DNA of 38,414 nucleotides, taken from assembly GCA_006226545.1 (NCBI GenBank), contig SBGR01000022.1, forward strand, positions 1 through 38,414, given 5' to 3'. The notes beneath the pieces were generated by a model. That model was not told where the DNA came from, ran no database searches, and worked only from the letters and a program-made list of their open reading frames with translations. Below are positions 1-9,011 of the stretch, piece by piece (position 1 is the stretch's first letter; each line of letters starts with the position of its first letter). Position numbers and translations under genes: made by a program. Source of the stretch: Bacteroidota bacterium (GTDB taxonomy: Bacteria > Bacteroidota > Bacteroidia > UBA8524).

Positions 1-120
1 AGGTCCAGTAATATGTGTAATGACTCGTGCATAAAATATATCCATGCAAAAATCATCTTTTATTAATCAACCCCACAGGTTTTGTTCCTGATCCATAACT
101 TGCCTACACTTAAAGAACCT

Positions 121-948
121 ATGATACTTTTCGAGCATATTCCTAAAACAGCCGGATCAACGCTTAACTGGATTCTAAGCCAGAACTATACAAACCGGTT
201 CTTCATTAATCAGAATTTGAATCCTTTAGACAGTCTAGCCGGGCTAGCTGAATCACCAATCAATCCTGATCAAGTAGAGTTAATACATGGGCACGCAGCT
301 TATTTATTCGACAAATACCCCAATACCAAACGAATCACAATGCTACGAGAACCTGTTAGCCAGATGCTTTCTCAATTTGCTTTCATTCGAGAGCAAAGCA
401 ACCATGTTTCCCACCAAGACGTGAAAAACATGACTCAGATTCGAGACTATATTGAATATGCCAAGGAAAAAAAGCACACCAATCTCCAAACACGAATATT
501 AGCTCAATCCAATAGCTGGATTACCAATGAACCCGATTCATTTGACCTAGAACCAAAAGGCCAGGAAGCAATGCTATCGAAAGCACTTGAACGAATGGCA
601 AGTTTTGATTTTGTATTACTCACCGAAGAGTTTGATGCTTCTGTTTTACTTTTAGCTCATCAGCTTAGTTGGCGAAAAACTCCATACTACTACCGGTTAA
701 ATCCAACTAAAAAGAGCATAAAAAAATCAACCTTGAGTGAAGACGAACTTGAACTAATCAAAGAGACACAAGCGATCGATATAAAATTACATCAAGCGGC
801 TGTTCAACGGTTTAATAACGACAAACTGAACTACCTGAATCAATTCGATATAGATCAATTCAAACTTCGCAATGACCAAAAGCAAGCATTCGGATTCTTG
901 GGAATGCGGCTAAAGTACAAACTAAAGCACTTGCTTTTGGGAAAATAA
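121..948 (+). CDS. Sulfotransferase-family protein (275 aa)
   Basis: Likely a PAPS-dependent sulfotransferase of the type that modifies carbohydrates; the acceptor cannot be told. The first residues after the chosen ATG hold the 5'-phosphosulfate-binding loop HIPKTAGS (residues 6-13), and MLREPVSQMLSQF (about 74-86) resembles the 3'-phosphate-binding segment. The frame is open upstream to a TTG at 82, but the ATG at 121 puts the conserved MILFEHIPKT strand at the N-terminus as expected for the family, so I prefer it. There is no signal peptide or membrane segment, so it is probably cytoplasmic. It stands alone upstream of accA and looks more A+T-rich than its neighbours, which may point to transfer. 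The fold is fairly sure; the substrate is unknown. Confidence 0.72.
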   Translation: MILFEHIPKTAGSTLNWILSQNYTNRFFINQNLNPLDSLAGLAESPINPDQVELIHGHAAYLFDKYPNTKRITMLREPVSQMLSQFAFIREQSNHVSHQDVKNMTQIRDYIEYAKEKKHTNLQTRILAQSNSWITNEPDSFDLEPKGQEAMLSKALERMASFDFVLLTEEFDASVLLLAHQLSWRKTPYYYRLNPTKKSIKKSTLSEDELELIKETQAIDIKLHQAAVQRFNNDKLNYLNQFDIDQFKLRNDQKQAFGFLGMRLKYKLKHLLLGK

Positions 949-1044
949 TCGCCGTGCCTTGCTGTTAATAGTCGTATAAGCCCTTATTAACCTGCTCATT
1001 ATGGCTATTAAACCGATTCTTCGACCATATTTCCCAAATTCCCT

Positions 1045-1052
1045 TTACTTTG
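1045..1052 (+). promoter_or_regulatory. Possible -7 box for accA
   Basis: TTACTTTG followed by C, one mismatch from the Bacteroidota -7 consensus TAnnTTTG, 22 nt before the accA ATG. No clear -33 element is seen. Weak prediction. Confidence 0.35.
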
Positions 1053-1074
1053 CAGGCTCAAAAAACGGAAACAT

Positions 1075-2028
1075 ATGACCACTTTCGATTTTGAAAAGCC
1101 GATAGCCGAGTTAGAAGAACAGTTGGAGAAAGCCACCTCTATCGCAGAAAAAGGAAAAGTAGACATGTCTGATTCCATCACTAAGTTGGAAGCAGAAATA
1201 GAAAAGACAAAAAAAGAGGTGTACAGCAACCTTACCGGTTGGCAAAAAGTACAAATCTCTCGTCACCCAGAGCGTCCCTACACGCTCGACTATATCCAAG
1301 GCATTTGCGATGAATTCCTCGAATTGCATGGCGATAGAAACGTAAAAGACGATAAAGCCATGATTGGTGGATTCGGTACGATTGAAGGTAAAACCTACAT
1401 GATTATCGGTCACCAAAAAGGCAGAAATACCAAACAGCGTCAAATGCGTAACTTCGGTATGGCAAATCCGGAAGGCTACAGAAAAGCCCTTCGCCTAATG
1501 AAGTTGGCCGAGAAATTCAATAAACCGGTTATTACCTTTATCGATACACCGGGTGCTTCTCCGGGATTGGAAGCGGAAGAACGCGGACAAGGTGAAGCCA
1601 TCGCTAGAAACCTCTTGGAAATGGCCAAACTCAAAGTACCTGTATTGTGCTTCATCATTGGTGAAGGTGCATCGGGTGGTGCATTGGGAATTGGTATTGG
1701 CGACCGTGTGATGATGCTAGAATACACTTGGTATTCTGTTATCTCTCCGGAGTCTTGTTCTTCCATCTTGTGGAGAAGCTGGGATTTCAAAGAGAAGGCA
1801 GCTGATGCGCTTAAATTGACATCCGACGATATGCTGAAAAACGGCCTGATCGACGGAGTGGTAAAAGAACCAATCGGTGGTGCCCACAATAATCCGGCAG
1901 AAATTTTCGCTACTGTTAAAAAGGAAATCAAACGATTGACCAAAGACTTAAGGGCTTTGGAAGTAGACGACCTCGTTATGCAGCGAATCGAGAAGTTCAG
2001 CCACATGGGGTCCTACCACGAGATCTAA
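1075..2028 (+). CDS. accA: Acetyl-CoA carboxylase carboxyltransferase, alpha subunit
   Basis: Transfers the carboxyl group from carboxybiotin to acetyl-CoA to make malonyl-CoA, together with AccD, the first committed step of fatty-acid synthesis in the cytoplasm. At 317 aa it has the usual AccA length. A charged coiled-coil N-terminus (about 8-50) leads into the crotonase-fold transferase core. [10 protein letters not shown] (155-164), the Gly-rich oxyanion segment [12 protein letters not shown] (197-208) and SVISPESC (221-228) are all AccA hallmarks. accD is not in the window. The stop codon overlaps the stop of the convergent WbqC-family gene by 4 nt. Confidence 0.96.
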   Translation: MTTFDFEKPIAELEEQLEKATSIAEKGKVDMSDSITKLEAEIEKTKKEVYSNLTGWQKVQISRHPERPYTLDYIQGICDEFLELHGDRNVKDDKAMIGGFGTIEGKTYMIIGHQKGRNTKQRQMRNFGMANPEGYRKALRLMKLAEKFNKPVITFIDTPGASPGLEAEERGQGEAIARNLLEMAKLKVPVLCFIIGEGASGGALGIGIGDRVMMLEYTWYSVISPESCSSILWRSWDFKEKAADALKLTSDDMLKNGLIDGVVKEPIGGAHNNPAEIFATVKKEIKRLTKDLRALEVDDLVMQRIEKFSHMGSYHEI

Positions 2029-2612
2029 CTAACATCTTGACGGATTCCTGCTAAATCATTCATCATTCGATCAATGCCGGATAATCCGGCAACAAATCCG
2101 AATTTTTCTTGAAAGACCTGCGGGTAGCTTTCAGCTTGCAAGTTGCGCTCTAAAAATTCAGAGCGATGGTCTTTTTCATCTGTGCCCAGTTCAAAAGATT
2201 GCGACTCGCTAAAGTCGATTTTGAGCTTTAAAGCCTTAAGCATACCAAGCAATAAGGCTTTGTTCAGGTCTTTAAGGTATTCCGGTTTCGATTCTAAAAC
2301 GGCTTCCAAGGCAGGAAAAAGGTATTCGAAATAAGGCGCAGATCCGTAGGCACTGCGAATTGCATTAACGTGTTGCCTCACCCAGTTTTCTTGGTAAGCG
2401 ATTTTTACGTCCTCAAAGGCCTGCCGTTTATTTCGTCCCTGAATAGGCACCACCAAGGCTTGAACTCCATTCGGACCTACTATATAGGCTCTGTTGCGCG
2501 GTGTTTGCTTCACAAAATGCGATTGCAGGTCCAATACAGGCTGAGCTGCGCGAACCACGCCTTTTAGCCAATCTTGGTCTGGTAAGTATGGCAGGAGAAA
2601 TCGGGTTTTCAT
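2025..2612 (-). CDS. WbqC family protein
   Basis: 195-aa protein matching the WbqC-like family common in Bacteroidota. Visible family traits are the N-terminal LPYLPD stretch, the [13 protein letters not shown] segment (about 32-44), LVVPIQGRN and the [19 protein letters not shown] block (about 72-90). The biochemical role is not established; some members sit in O-antigen and glycan clusters, and in Bacteroidota the gene is often a lone housekeeping neighbour. It starts at ATG 2612, which overlaps the stop of the upstream deoxynucleoside kinase gene, so the two are probably co-transcribed after the acyl-CoA carboxylase gene. Confidence 0.8.
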   Translation of the reverse strand: MKTRFLLPYLPDQDWLKGVVRAAQPVLDLQSHFVKQTPRNRAYIVGPNGVQALVVPIQGRNKRQAFEDVKIAYQENWVRQHVNAIRSAYGSAPYFEYLFPALEAVLESKPEYLKDLNKALLLGMLKALKLKIDFSESQSFELGTDEKDHRSEFLERNLQAESYPQVFQEKFGFVAGLSGIDRMMNDLAGIRQDVS

Positions 2613-3241
2613 TATAAACGGTAATGTTGGATTCCTTCTTCACGCGGTTCAAACAACAACTTCTTCAAGTGAATATAATCTTCCGGCTTGTGTTGAAAAT
2701 CCATAGCGTCAATTTCAAGCACGAGTACCTTTTGGTGTTTGAGTCCTTTGAGGTACGACATATACCCTTCGTGAATCTGTTCTAAATAATCCGGCGGAAT
2801 ATCTTGTTCGTAGCTCCTTCCCCGTTTTACGATATGCTGAATTAGTTTGGTTACCGGCCTGTGTAAATAAACAATCAGCTCAGGTTTAGGAATTTGCGCG
2901 TCTATGATTTCAAACATCTTCAGAAACAGATGGTATTCATCGTCTTCTAAATTGATTTTTGCGAAAACCAAACTTTTAAACAGGCAATAATCGGCAATCA
3001 CGCCATCGCCAAACAAAGAGTAATTGTTCAATTTCCCTTTTAACTGGTTAAAGCGCGAAGCCAAGAAACTCATCTCCAAAGGAAATGCGTAACGTGAAGG
3101 CTCTTTGTAGAATTTAGGTAGAAAACTATTGTCTTCAAATTGCTCCAGCAGCAAGGTCACTTCCATTTCTGCTGAGAGCATATTGGACAGGGTGGTTTTC
3201 CCTGCCCCTATATTTCCCTCAATAGCGATGTAATTGTACAA
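2612..3241 (-). CDS. Deoxynucleoside kinase (dNK family)
   Basis: Phosphorylates deoxynucleosides with ATP in nucleotide salvage. The P-loop GNIGAGKTT lies at residues 9-17, the family acidic/aromatic LLEQFEDNSFLPKFY segment follows, and ADYCLFKSLVFAKINL (about 84-99) replaces the classical ERS-type motif as in Bacteroidota homologues. The 209-aa length fits. Start: the only possible start in this frame is TTG at 3241, because a stop codon lies 15 nt upstream and no ATG precedes the P-loop. It begins 4 nt after the acyl-CoA carboxylase stop and overlaps the next gene by one base, so it is the middle of a three-gene operon. Preferred substrate (dA, dG or other) cannot be read from sequence. 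Confidence 0.88.
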   Translation of the reverse strand: MYNYIAIEGNIGAGKTTLSNMLSAEMEVTLLLEQFEDNSFLPKFYKEPSRYAFPLEMSFLASRFNQLKGKLNNYSLFGDGVIADYCLFKSLVFAKINLEDDEYHLFLKMFEIIDAQIPKPELIVYLHRPVTKLIQHIVKRGRSYEQDIPPDYLEQIHEGYMSYLKGLKHQKVLVLEIDAMDFQHKPEDYIHLKKLLFEPREEGIQHYRL

Positions 3242-3245
3242 TGGA

Positions 3246-4874
3246 CTAGGTTTGAATCACTCCAACATTGTAATCGCGGGTCAATGGCGCATGATTAGCA
3301 GCCTCGATGCCCATGGAAATCCAGCTGCGTGTGGAACGTGGATCGATGATGGCATCTACCCACAAACGAGACGCTGCATAGTAAGGCGTTGTTTGTGCGT
3401 CGTAACGTGCCGTAATCTCATCCAATAAGGCTTTTTCCTTGTCTGCATCAATCACTTCTCCTTTGGCCTTGAGATTGGCGGTTTGTATCTGCAATAAAGT
3501 CTTAGCCGCTTGAGAGCCCCCCATAACAGCCATTTGTCCTGTAGGCCAGCTCACAATAAAGCGAGGATCGTAAGCTTTTCCGCACATGGCGTAATTACCG
3601 GCGCCGTATGAGTTACCCATGATAATGGTGAACTTAGGCACTACCGAGTTGGCCACGGCATTTACCATCTTTGCTCCGTCTTTGATGATACCGCCGTGTT
3701 CTGAGCGTGAACCCACCATAAAGCCGGTAACGTCTTGCAAGAACACCAATGGTATCTTCTTCTGATTGCAATTCATCACGAAGCGCGCTGCTTTGTCGGC
3801 CGAATCAGAATAGATTACACCACCGAACTGCATTTCACCTTTTTTGCTTTTTACAATCTTGCGGTTATTGGCTACAATACCAACAGCCCAACCATCAATA
3901 CGGGCATATCCGCAAAGAATGGTTTGTCCGTAAAGCTCTTTGTATTGCTCAAACGACGAATCATCAACCAATCGCTCAATGATTTCAAGGGTATCGTATG
4001 GCTTACTGCGGTCGACAGGCATAATGCCCATGATGTCTTCCGGATTCTTTTGAGGTGCAACAGGTTTAGCACGGTCGAAACCGGCTTCTTCGTGTTTACC
4101 CACTTTATCCATGATGCTGCGGATACGATCCAAACAGCTTTTATCGTCGGGGAATTTATAATCGGTAACACCGCTGATTTCACAATGTGTGGTTGCGCCA
4201 CCTAAGGTTTCATTATCGATATCTTCTCCAATAGCTGCTTTTACCAAATAAGAGCCTGCTAGGAAGATGGAGCCTGTTTTATCTACAATCATGGCCTCAT
4301 CGCTCATAATTGGCAAATAAGCACCACCCGCTACGCAAGAACCCATGATGGCTGATATCTGCAAAATGCCCATGCTACTCATGATGGCGTTATTGCGGAA
4401 AATGCGTCCGAAATGTTCTTTATCCGGGAATATCTCATCCTGCATTGGCAAGAAAACACCTGCGCTGTCTACCAAGTAGATGATTGGGAGACGGTTTTCC
4501 ATGGCAATTTCTTGGGCACGCAAATTCTTTTTACCGGCCATTGGAAACCAAGCACCTGCTTTTACGGTAGCGTCATTGGCTACAATCATGCAGGTTCTAC
4601 CGCTCACTTTACCAATTCCGGTTACCACACCGGCTGCCGGACATCCACCGTATTCTTGGTACATGTCTTCTGCTGCAAAAGCACCGATCTCATAAAACTC
4701 ACTGTCTTTGTCAATCAAGTAAGCTACCCTTTCACGGGCCAATAATTTGCCTTTTTCCTTCTGCTTTGCTGCCGACTTAGCACCGCCACCTTCGTGAATC
4801 TTCTTCAGACGGTTATTCACCTTGTCCATCAGAAGTTTCATCTGGTCTTCATTCTTATTGAATTCGATATCCAT
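3246..4874 (-). CDS. Acyl-CoA carboxylase, beta (carboxyltransferase) subunit
   Basis: Carboxyltransferase of a biotin-dependent acyl-CoA carboxylase, probably 3-methylcrotonyl-CoA (leucine breakdown), with propionyl-CoA as an alternative. The ATG at 4874 gives 542 residues, the family length; upstream starts at 4883 (ATG) and 4904 (TTG) are possible but add an unconserved extension. N- and C-terminal crotonase-fold halves are both present: YLVDSAGVFLPMQDEIFP (133-150), FGRIFRNNAIMSSMGI (155-170), the oxyanion loop GSCVAGGAYLP (178-188), and GNSYGAGNYAMCGKAY in the second half. The matching biotin-carrying alpha subunit is not in the window. First gene of an operon with the dNK and WbqC genes. 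Confidence 0.9.
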   Translation of the reverse strand: MDIEFNKNEDQMKLLMDKVNNRLKKIHEGGGAKSAAKQKEKGKLLARERVAYLIDKDSEFYEIGAFAAEDMYQEYGGCPAAGVVTGIGKVSGRTCMIVANDATVKAGAWFPMAGKKNLRAQEIAMENRLPIIYLVDSAGVFLPMQDEIFPDKEHFGRIFRNNAIMSSMGILQISAIMGSCVAGGAYLPIMSDEAMIVDKTGSIFLAGSYLVKAAIGEDIDNETLGGATTHCEISGVTDYKFPDDKSCLDRIRSIMDKVGKHEEAGFDRAKPVAPQKNPEDIMGIMPVDRSKPYDTLEIIERLVDDSSFEQYKELYGQTILCGYARIDGWAVGIVANNRKIVKSKKGEMQFGGVIYSDSADKAARFVMNCNQKKIPLVFLQDVTGFMVGSRSEHGGIIKDGAKMVNAVANSVVPKFTIIMGNSYGAGNYAMCGKAYDPRFIVSWPTGQMAVMGGSQAAKTLLQIQTANLKAKGEVIDADKEKALLDEITARYDAQTTPYYAASRLWVDAIIDPRSTRSWISMGIEAANHAPLTRDYNVGVIQT

Positions 4875-4993
4875 GGTTCTCATTAAAATCGTGGCAAAAT
4901 ACAACCTGCAAGGCTGACTCCCAAAAATGAAAGGGGAAACAAAAGCGAATTCGCCATTAAACTTTTCTTACCTTTCTTCCTCCAACGCTAACC

Positions 4994-6274
4994 ATGAAAA
5001 AAAGTTTACTCTTCTTACTGTTCTTCAGCCTGGTATTCCATGCAAAATCGCAGATTTCCTACTTCCCACCTCTCATTGGAAATACCTGGCAAACAACTAG
5101 TTTTCAAGAATTTAAATACGACATAAACTACACTGATAGCCTTTATGCTTTTCTGGACTCCAATAACTCCAAAGGCTTTATTGTTTTATACGACGGTAAG
5201 ATTGTAGTAGAGAAGTACTTCGATCAATTCACGGTGGATAGCTTTTGGTATTGGGCTTCCGCCGCCAAATCGCTCACTTCATTTCTTGTGGGTATGACCG
5301 AAGAAAAAGGACTTGTTGACCTTGGCATGCCTGTGAATACTTACCTGGGTAATGGCTGGACAAGCTGCACCCAACAACAGGAAGACGCCATCAAACTTTG
5401 GCATTTACTCAGCATGAGCAGTGGATTAGACGATGCTGTGCCGGATGTGGATTGCACTGACCCATCTTGCCTGAAGTTTAAGTCAGACCCCGGCACACGC
5501 TGGGCTTACCACAATGGCCCATACCATCTCGTCCACGATATCATAGAAGGACAAAGTGGTAAATCCATGACCGCATTTACGTCTGAAAATTTGGGTGTAA
5601 ATACGGGAATGACTGGAGTTTGGCTGGATCATGTGTTTTATAGCAAGCCTCGTTCTATGGCAAGATTTGGATTACTGATGTTAAACCGAGGAATTTGGAA
5701 CCAGAATACCCTACTCCAGAATACCCAATATTTCGATAGTATGACTGTTTCGTCACAAAGCATCAATCCCGCATACGGACTGCTCTGGTGGCTCAATGGG
5801 AAGGATACGTTTATGGTACCTCAAATCCAACTACGATTCAAAGGATCTCTAATCTCTTCTGGCCCGTCCGACATGTACGCCGCTTTGGGTAAAAACGATC
5901 AAAAAATATACATTGTTCCTTCTGAAAAACTTGTTGTGGTGCGTGTTGGAAACGAAACAGGAACGCCGGTTTTAGGTCCATCTTCTTTCGATAGTGAGCT
6001 TTGGGATCACATCAACCGTTGGCGCAGTGTTCCGAGCAGCGTAAGTTACTTGAAAGAAGAATCGCAGGTGATTTACCCCAACCCGAATAGAGGACAATTT
6101 CAGCTCACATCGGAACAAACGGTTCAAACCATCTACGATCAGCAAGGTAAAGCGGTAGAATTTAGTCAGACAGGAAATGAAATCAACTTAGCTCAGTTTA
6201 GCTCCGGATTTTATGCTGTCATTCTGCATGACCAAAATGGTCAGACTCGGGTGGCCCGCATGCAAGTTCAGTAG
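4994..6274 (+). CDS. T9SS-exported serine hydrolase (beta-lactamase/PBP fold)
   Basis: 426-aa secreted protein. The signal peptide is residues 1-19 (ends AKS/Q). The hydrolase domain (about 40-345) is of the class-C beta-lactamase/esterase type: nucleophile motif S89-A-A-K92, then LLSMSSGL (138-145) and the second catalytic motif Y172-H-N174. A C-terminal sorting domain begins at VIYPNPNRGQF (about 363) and ends in a short basic strand, the pattern that directs proteins through the type IX secretion system to the cell surface. The substrate could be a peptide, ester or beta-lactam. No operon partner: it sits between a divergent carboxylase operon and a convergent gene whose stop codon abuts its own. 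Confidence 0.9.
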   Translation: MKKSLLFLLFFSLVFHAKSQISYFPPLIGNTWQTTSFQEFKYDINYTDSLYAFLDSNNSKGFIVLYDGKIVVEKYFDQFTVDSFWYWASAAKSLTSFLVGMTEEKGLVDLGMPVNTYLGNGWTSCTQQQEDAIKLWHLLSMSSGLDDAVPDVDCTDPSCLKFKSDPGTRWAYHNGPYHLVHDIIEGQSGKSMTAFTSENLGVNTGMTGVWLDHVFYSKPRSMARFGLLMLNRGIWNQNTLLQNTQYFDSMTVSSQSINPAYGLLWWLNGKDTFMVPQIQLRFKGSLISSGPSDMYAALGKNDQKIYIVPSEKLVVVRVGNETGTPVLGPSSFDSELWDHINRWRSVPSSVSYLKEESQVIYPNPNRGQFQLTSEQTVQTIYDQQGKAVEFSQTGNEINLAQFSSGFYAVILHDQNGQTRVARMQVQ

Positions 6275-8104
6275 TTACCATGAACATGAGAATTGCAAAC
6301 TGAATTGATGCAAGACTTTACCTGCATAGGAATCCGCTCCACTTCCCGACTCCTTAATTTCCGGAAAGGCAGTTAAGGTCCATTTTCCTACACAGGTATA
6401 CCGTTTAAACTTCTTTTTCGCCATGAGTGCTAGGCGCTGGCCTTTTCCATAAAACAAAGGAACACTGAACACATAGGGCAAATCCTGCTCATAGGCATAC
6501 AAACGTGTATCGTAATCGGCCGTTTGAAACAAGGTATAGCGAAGAAAGAGACTCCAGTCTTTTAACGCATAGCTCAATTGCAGGTAGTTTAGTTGTCCTG
6601 TTTTAGCGATGGATTGTACTTCGTGCTTCACCCATTCAAATCGGTAATCCAACCTCCACTCCTCATTATCCAGTAAATGAAAATGGAGGCGTGCCCTAAG
6701 CCAACGGTGGTATTGAATCACTTTAATTGTTTCCTGATTGCCGCTTTGATCACGGTATTGTGTTTCATAGGCTAATCGCCACGAACCTTTCAGTTTAATC
6801 CAATTGGGAATTGGGCCTGTCAACCAAAACGACGATAGCTCCCCCGGAATTTGCAGTCGGTAGCTTGGTGCATACTGCTTTTCTTTTTGCCAGCGTAAGC
6901 TCAGGATTTGCTTCCGCTTCAAAGGAAAGTTCAATGTGAGCGTGGACTGCCTTTGGTGTGAGGTTCCAAACCAGCGCCAATGTAAGTCGACAATGCGCAT
7001 ACTGTACAATACACCGTGTAGTGCTTCCCATTCTTTTTTTGAGCGAAGTAAAAACTCACCGTACGTATAAATTTTATTCCCTTGGTATTTGTAATCGAAA
7101 CTAACACCACTGGCTTCTGTTGCCTTGCTTAGCGAATTCCAAACTAGGTTTAATCCCATTTGGTATGTTCCTAGCGACCAAGCGATTCGTTGCATCAACT
7201 TCTGTTCAGATATGGATTTACGGTAAGCAAGCTCAGATCGATTTCGATGCAAACCACTCTGGTAAAGTGTATAACCACCTTCTTCTTTAAATCGTCCATC
7301 CAATTTTCTTCGAGAAAACGCAGTGATAAACTGCCATGACTCTAATTGATATTCCAATGCAATACCTCGGTTAAAAAGGTATTCATTTGCCGAAGCCAAA
7401 GGCAAAATGCCATTCCAGCTGACTAGCCCATCTCCTATGGCACCGCTGATAATTTGTCGCGTATTTCGGGTCAGCAATCCTTGACCAAGACTGAGTTGGT
7501 AGTCGCCCAATACAACTGACTTAAGCGTTTGCCCCGGTCTGTATCTCACAAACATTCCGACATGATCCGGACCTCTTTGCCAGGATTCCCCTGCGTCCTG
7601 TTCTACTGAGAGTCCCCAATCCCATTGCTTTCTTGCATCGTGGTACCGCCAATATTGCTGTATAGCTTTTCCAAGAAAAGCCGATTCTCCGGTATCACTA
7701 AAACCTTTTCTACCGTACAAGTCAGGCTTAAATCGGACGAGCATTTCTCGTCTTGTTGCACTTATGTCCAGTTGGTCATTATTGCAAACTAGACGGCGCT
7801 TAACTTGCTTTAACCATTCTAAATCAGCGCCTTCGATGATTTGAAGTTCGTAAATGGATTGAAACTGGTGGTGCTTTCGGTAAACTAAAACGGCTTGAAT
7901 AAAATCGATTGAAGCGCCGGGCAAACTCATCCACTCTTCCAAGCTTGCTGTATTGATATTGATTCGATAATGGCTTTGTCTTCGCAGTATATCCTCTTCC
8001 TCCAAACTAGGAACCTCTTCTTGCCAAAAGTCGCCTTCTGCTTCCTGCGCCAATCCTGATATGGGCCGACAGAGTAATACTATGCTAATCCACCAGTATT
8101 TCAT
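6275..8104 (-). CDS. Exported helix-hairpin-helix protein with outer-membrane barrel-like domain
   Basis: 609 residues from the ATG at 8104, which opens a clean signal peptide (MKYWWISIVLLCRPISGLAQ); longer in-frame starts up to 8185 would bury it. Residues 46-106 contain two helix-hairpin-helix units beginning ININTASLEEWMSLPG (49-64), closely resembling the periplasmic DNA-binding ComEA module. The remaining ~480 residues alternate aromatic and polar strands typical of an outer-membrane beta-barrel. It overlaps the upstream barrel-like gene by 20 nt, suggesting translational coupling. I infer a periplasm-facing HhH domain tethered to a barrel; a role in DNA handling is only a hypothesis, since HhH folds in some exported proteins bind other partners. 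Stop abuts that of the convergent hydrolase gene. Confidence 0.78.
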   Translation of the reverse strand: MKYWWISIVLLCRPISGLAQEAEGDFWQEEVPSLEEEDILRRQSHYRININTASLEEWMSLPGASIDFIQAVLVYRKHHQFQSIYELQIIEGADLEWLKQVKRRLVCNNDQLDISATRREMLVRFKPDLYGRKGFSDTGESAFLGKAIQQYWRYHDARKQWDWGLSVEQDAGESWQRGPDHVGMFVRYRPGQTLKSVVLGDYQLSLGQGLLTRNTRQIISGAIGDGLVSWNGILPLASANEYLFNRGIALEYQLESWQFITAFSRRKLDGRFKEEGGYTLYQSGLHRNRSELAYRKSISEQKLMQRIAWSLGTYQMGLNLVWNSLSKATEASGVSFDYKYQGNKIYTYGEFLLRSKKEWEALHGVLYSMRIVDLHWRWFGTSHQRQSTLTLNFPLKRKQILSLRWQKEKQYAPSYRLQIPGELSSFWLTGPIPNWIKLKGSWRLAYETQYRDQSGNQETIKVIQYHRWLRARLHFHLLDNEEWRLDYRFEWVKHEVQSIAKTGQLNYLQLSYALKDWSLFLRYTLFQTADYDTRLYAYEQDLPYVFSVPLFYGKGQRLALMAKKKFKRYTCVGKWTLTAFPEIKESGSGADSYAGKVLHQFSLQFSCSW

Positions 8105-8846
8105 TTTGCCATTGTGTAAGTTGATATGGGCGGTATTGAACGAAGAGTCGGATATCAGCAGCTTTGGCTTTCCATACCAAACCAAATCCCGGATTAGCCT
8201 TTTGGTTGATTCTAAATTCTACGCTGAACTCATTCTCCCATCGCTGTCGTAAGCTGAGGTAGAATTCCGACTCTCGTTCTAAATTTTGATGTGTATAGAT
8301 ACCGAGACTGGTTCTATCGTTTAGGTTGCGGTGCAGTCCAATGGCCAGTGATCGCTGAAGCGTTTGGTCTTGTCCAAGTGAAAAATCCAGGTGGAGCTTA
8401 GCGGCAAACTGCCAATCGCGCATAGGCAGTGTCAGTTGAAAATCGCTTTTCGCTAATTGAAAACGCGTGTATTCCCCTCCCGGCATCGCTAGAAAGTAGG
8501 CAATGTGCATGGCCGTGGTAAACGGCTTCCATTGTTTCACACCAAATAGTCCAAACTCCAGCGAACTGATTCCGGCCACTTGTGCCGCTTGAACTTGAAA
8601 TCCATAGTTTAGACTTCGTTTTTGATTCACCTGCACCAAATCCAGACCGAGTGAATAGGCATCCAATCCGGAAAGCAAACCCTTGGAACGAAATAGTAAT
8701 CCGGGCTTTTCCAGCATAAGTCCCCGGTTTGAGCCGACTAGGTAAACATTTGGCTCTGCCGGGTTGATGGCATTTTGAGGAAGGTAGAACTGTGCTTTTG
8801 TCCAGAGTGGTCCGCAGCAAACAAAGAATAGAATCAGCCATCGCAT
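8085..8846 (-). CDS. Exported beta-rich protein, probable small outer-membrane barrel
   Basis: 253 residues with a signal peptide (MRWLILFFVCCGPLWTKAQ). The mature part is a series of amphipathic strands separated by short polar turns (for example SLNYGFQVQAAQVAG, DWQFAAKLHLDFSLG, ADIRLFVQYRPYQL), as in outer-membrane barrels. I do not recognise a named family. Its end overlaps the start of the HhH/barrel gene by 20 nt, so the two are an obligate pair in one transcript; they may form a complex. No promoter was recognised before it: the 165-nt gap to hppA carries plus-strand -7 boxes only. Confidence 0.7.
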   Translation of the reverse strand: MRWLILFFVCCGPLWTKAQFYLPQNAINPAEPNVYLVGSNRGLMLEKPGLLFRSKGLLSGLDAYSLGLDLVQVNQKRSLNYGFQVQAAQVAGISSLEFGLFGVKQWKPFTTAMHIAYFLAMPGGEYTRFQLAKSDFQLTLPMRDWQFAAKLHLDFSLGQDQTLQRSLAIGLHRNLNDRTSLGIYTHQNLERESEFYLSLRQRWENEFSVEFRINQKANPGFGLVWKAKAADIRLFVQYRPYQLTQWQNEILVD

Positions 8847-8908
8847 GGCCGCAAATTGACAAGTCGATTGTCAGGAAAATAATGCTAATGATAGAAGTGA
8901 CGGAATTC

Positions 8909-8916
8909 TATTTTTG
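8909..8916 (+). promoter_or_regulatory. Possible distal -7 box upstream of hppA
   Basis: TATTTTTG followed by C matches TAnnTTTG exactly, but no TTTG- or TTG-like -33 element lies 18-21 nt upstream. It may be a second, weaker start for hppA. No other feature is seen in 8847-8979. Confidence 0.3.
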
Positions 8917-8957
8917 CGCAAACAGGCAAATTACAGGAAGACACTGCATTGATTTAC

Positions 8958-8987
8958 TTTCATTAATGTGTAGAAATCGTATTTTTG
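8958..8987 (+). promoter_or_regulatory. Probable hppA promoter
   Basis: A TTTC -33 element (8958-8961), an 18-nt spacer and a perfect -7 box TATTTTTG (8980-8987) followed by C. This is the best-formed Bacteroidota-type promoter in the window. It predicts a short leader of roughly 20 nt before the hppA ATG. Confidence 0.6.
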
Positions 8988-9011
8988 CCGACCGATAAAA
9001 AAAGAATCTGA

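Noticed and set aside
4895-4902. -7 box for the acyl-CoA carboxylase operon
   Set aside because: Minus-strand TATTTTGC is one base shorter than TAnnTTTG, so it was not listed as a promoter.
8847-9011. Riboswitch or structured leader upstream of hppA
   Set aside because: No conserved aptamer motif or paired leader was recognised; the gap is explained by promoter boxes.
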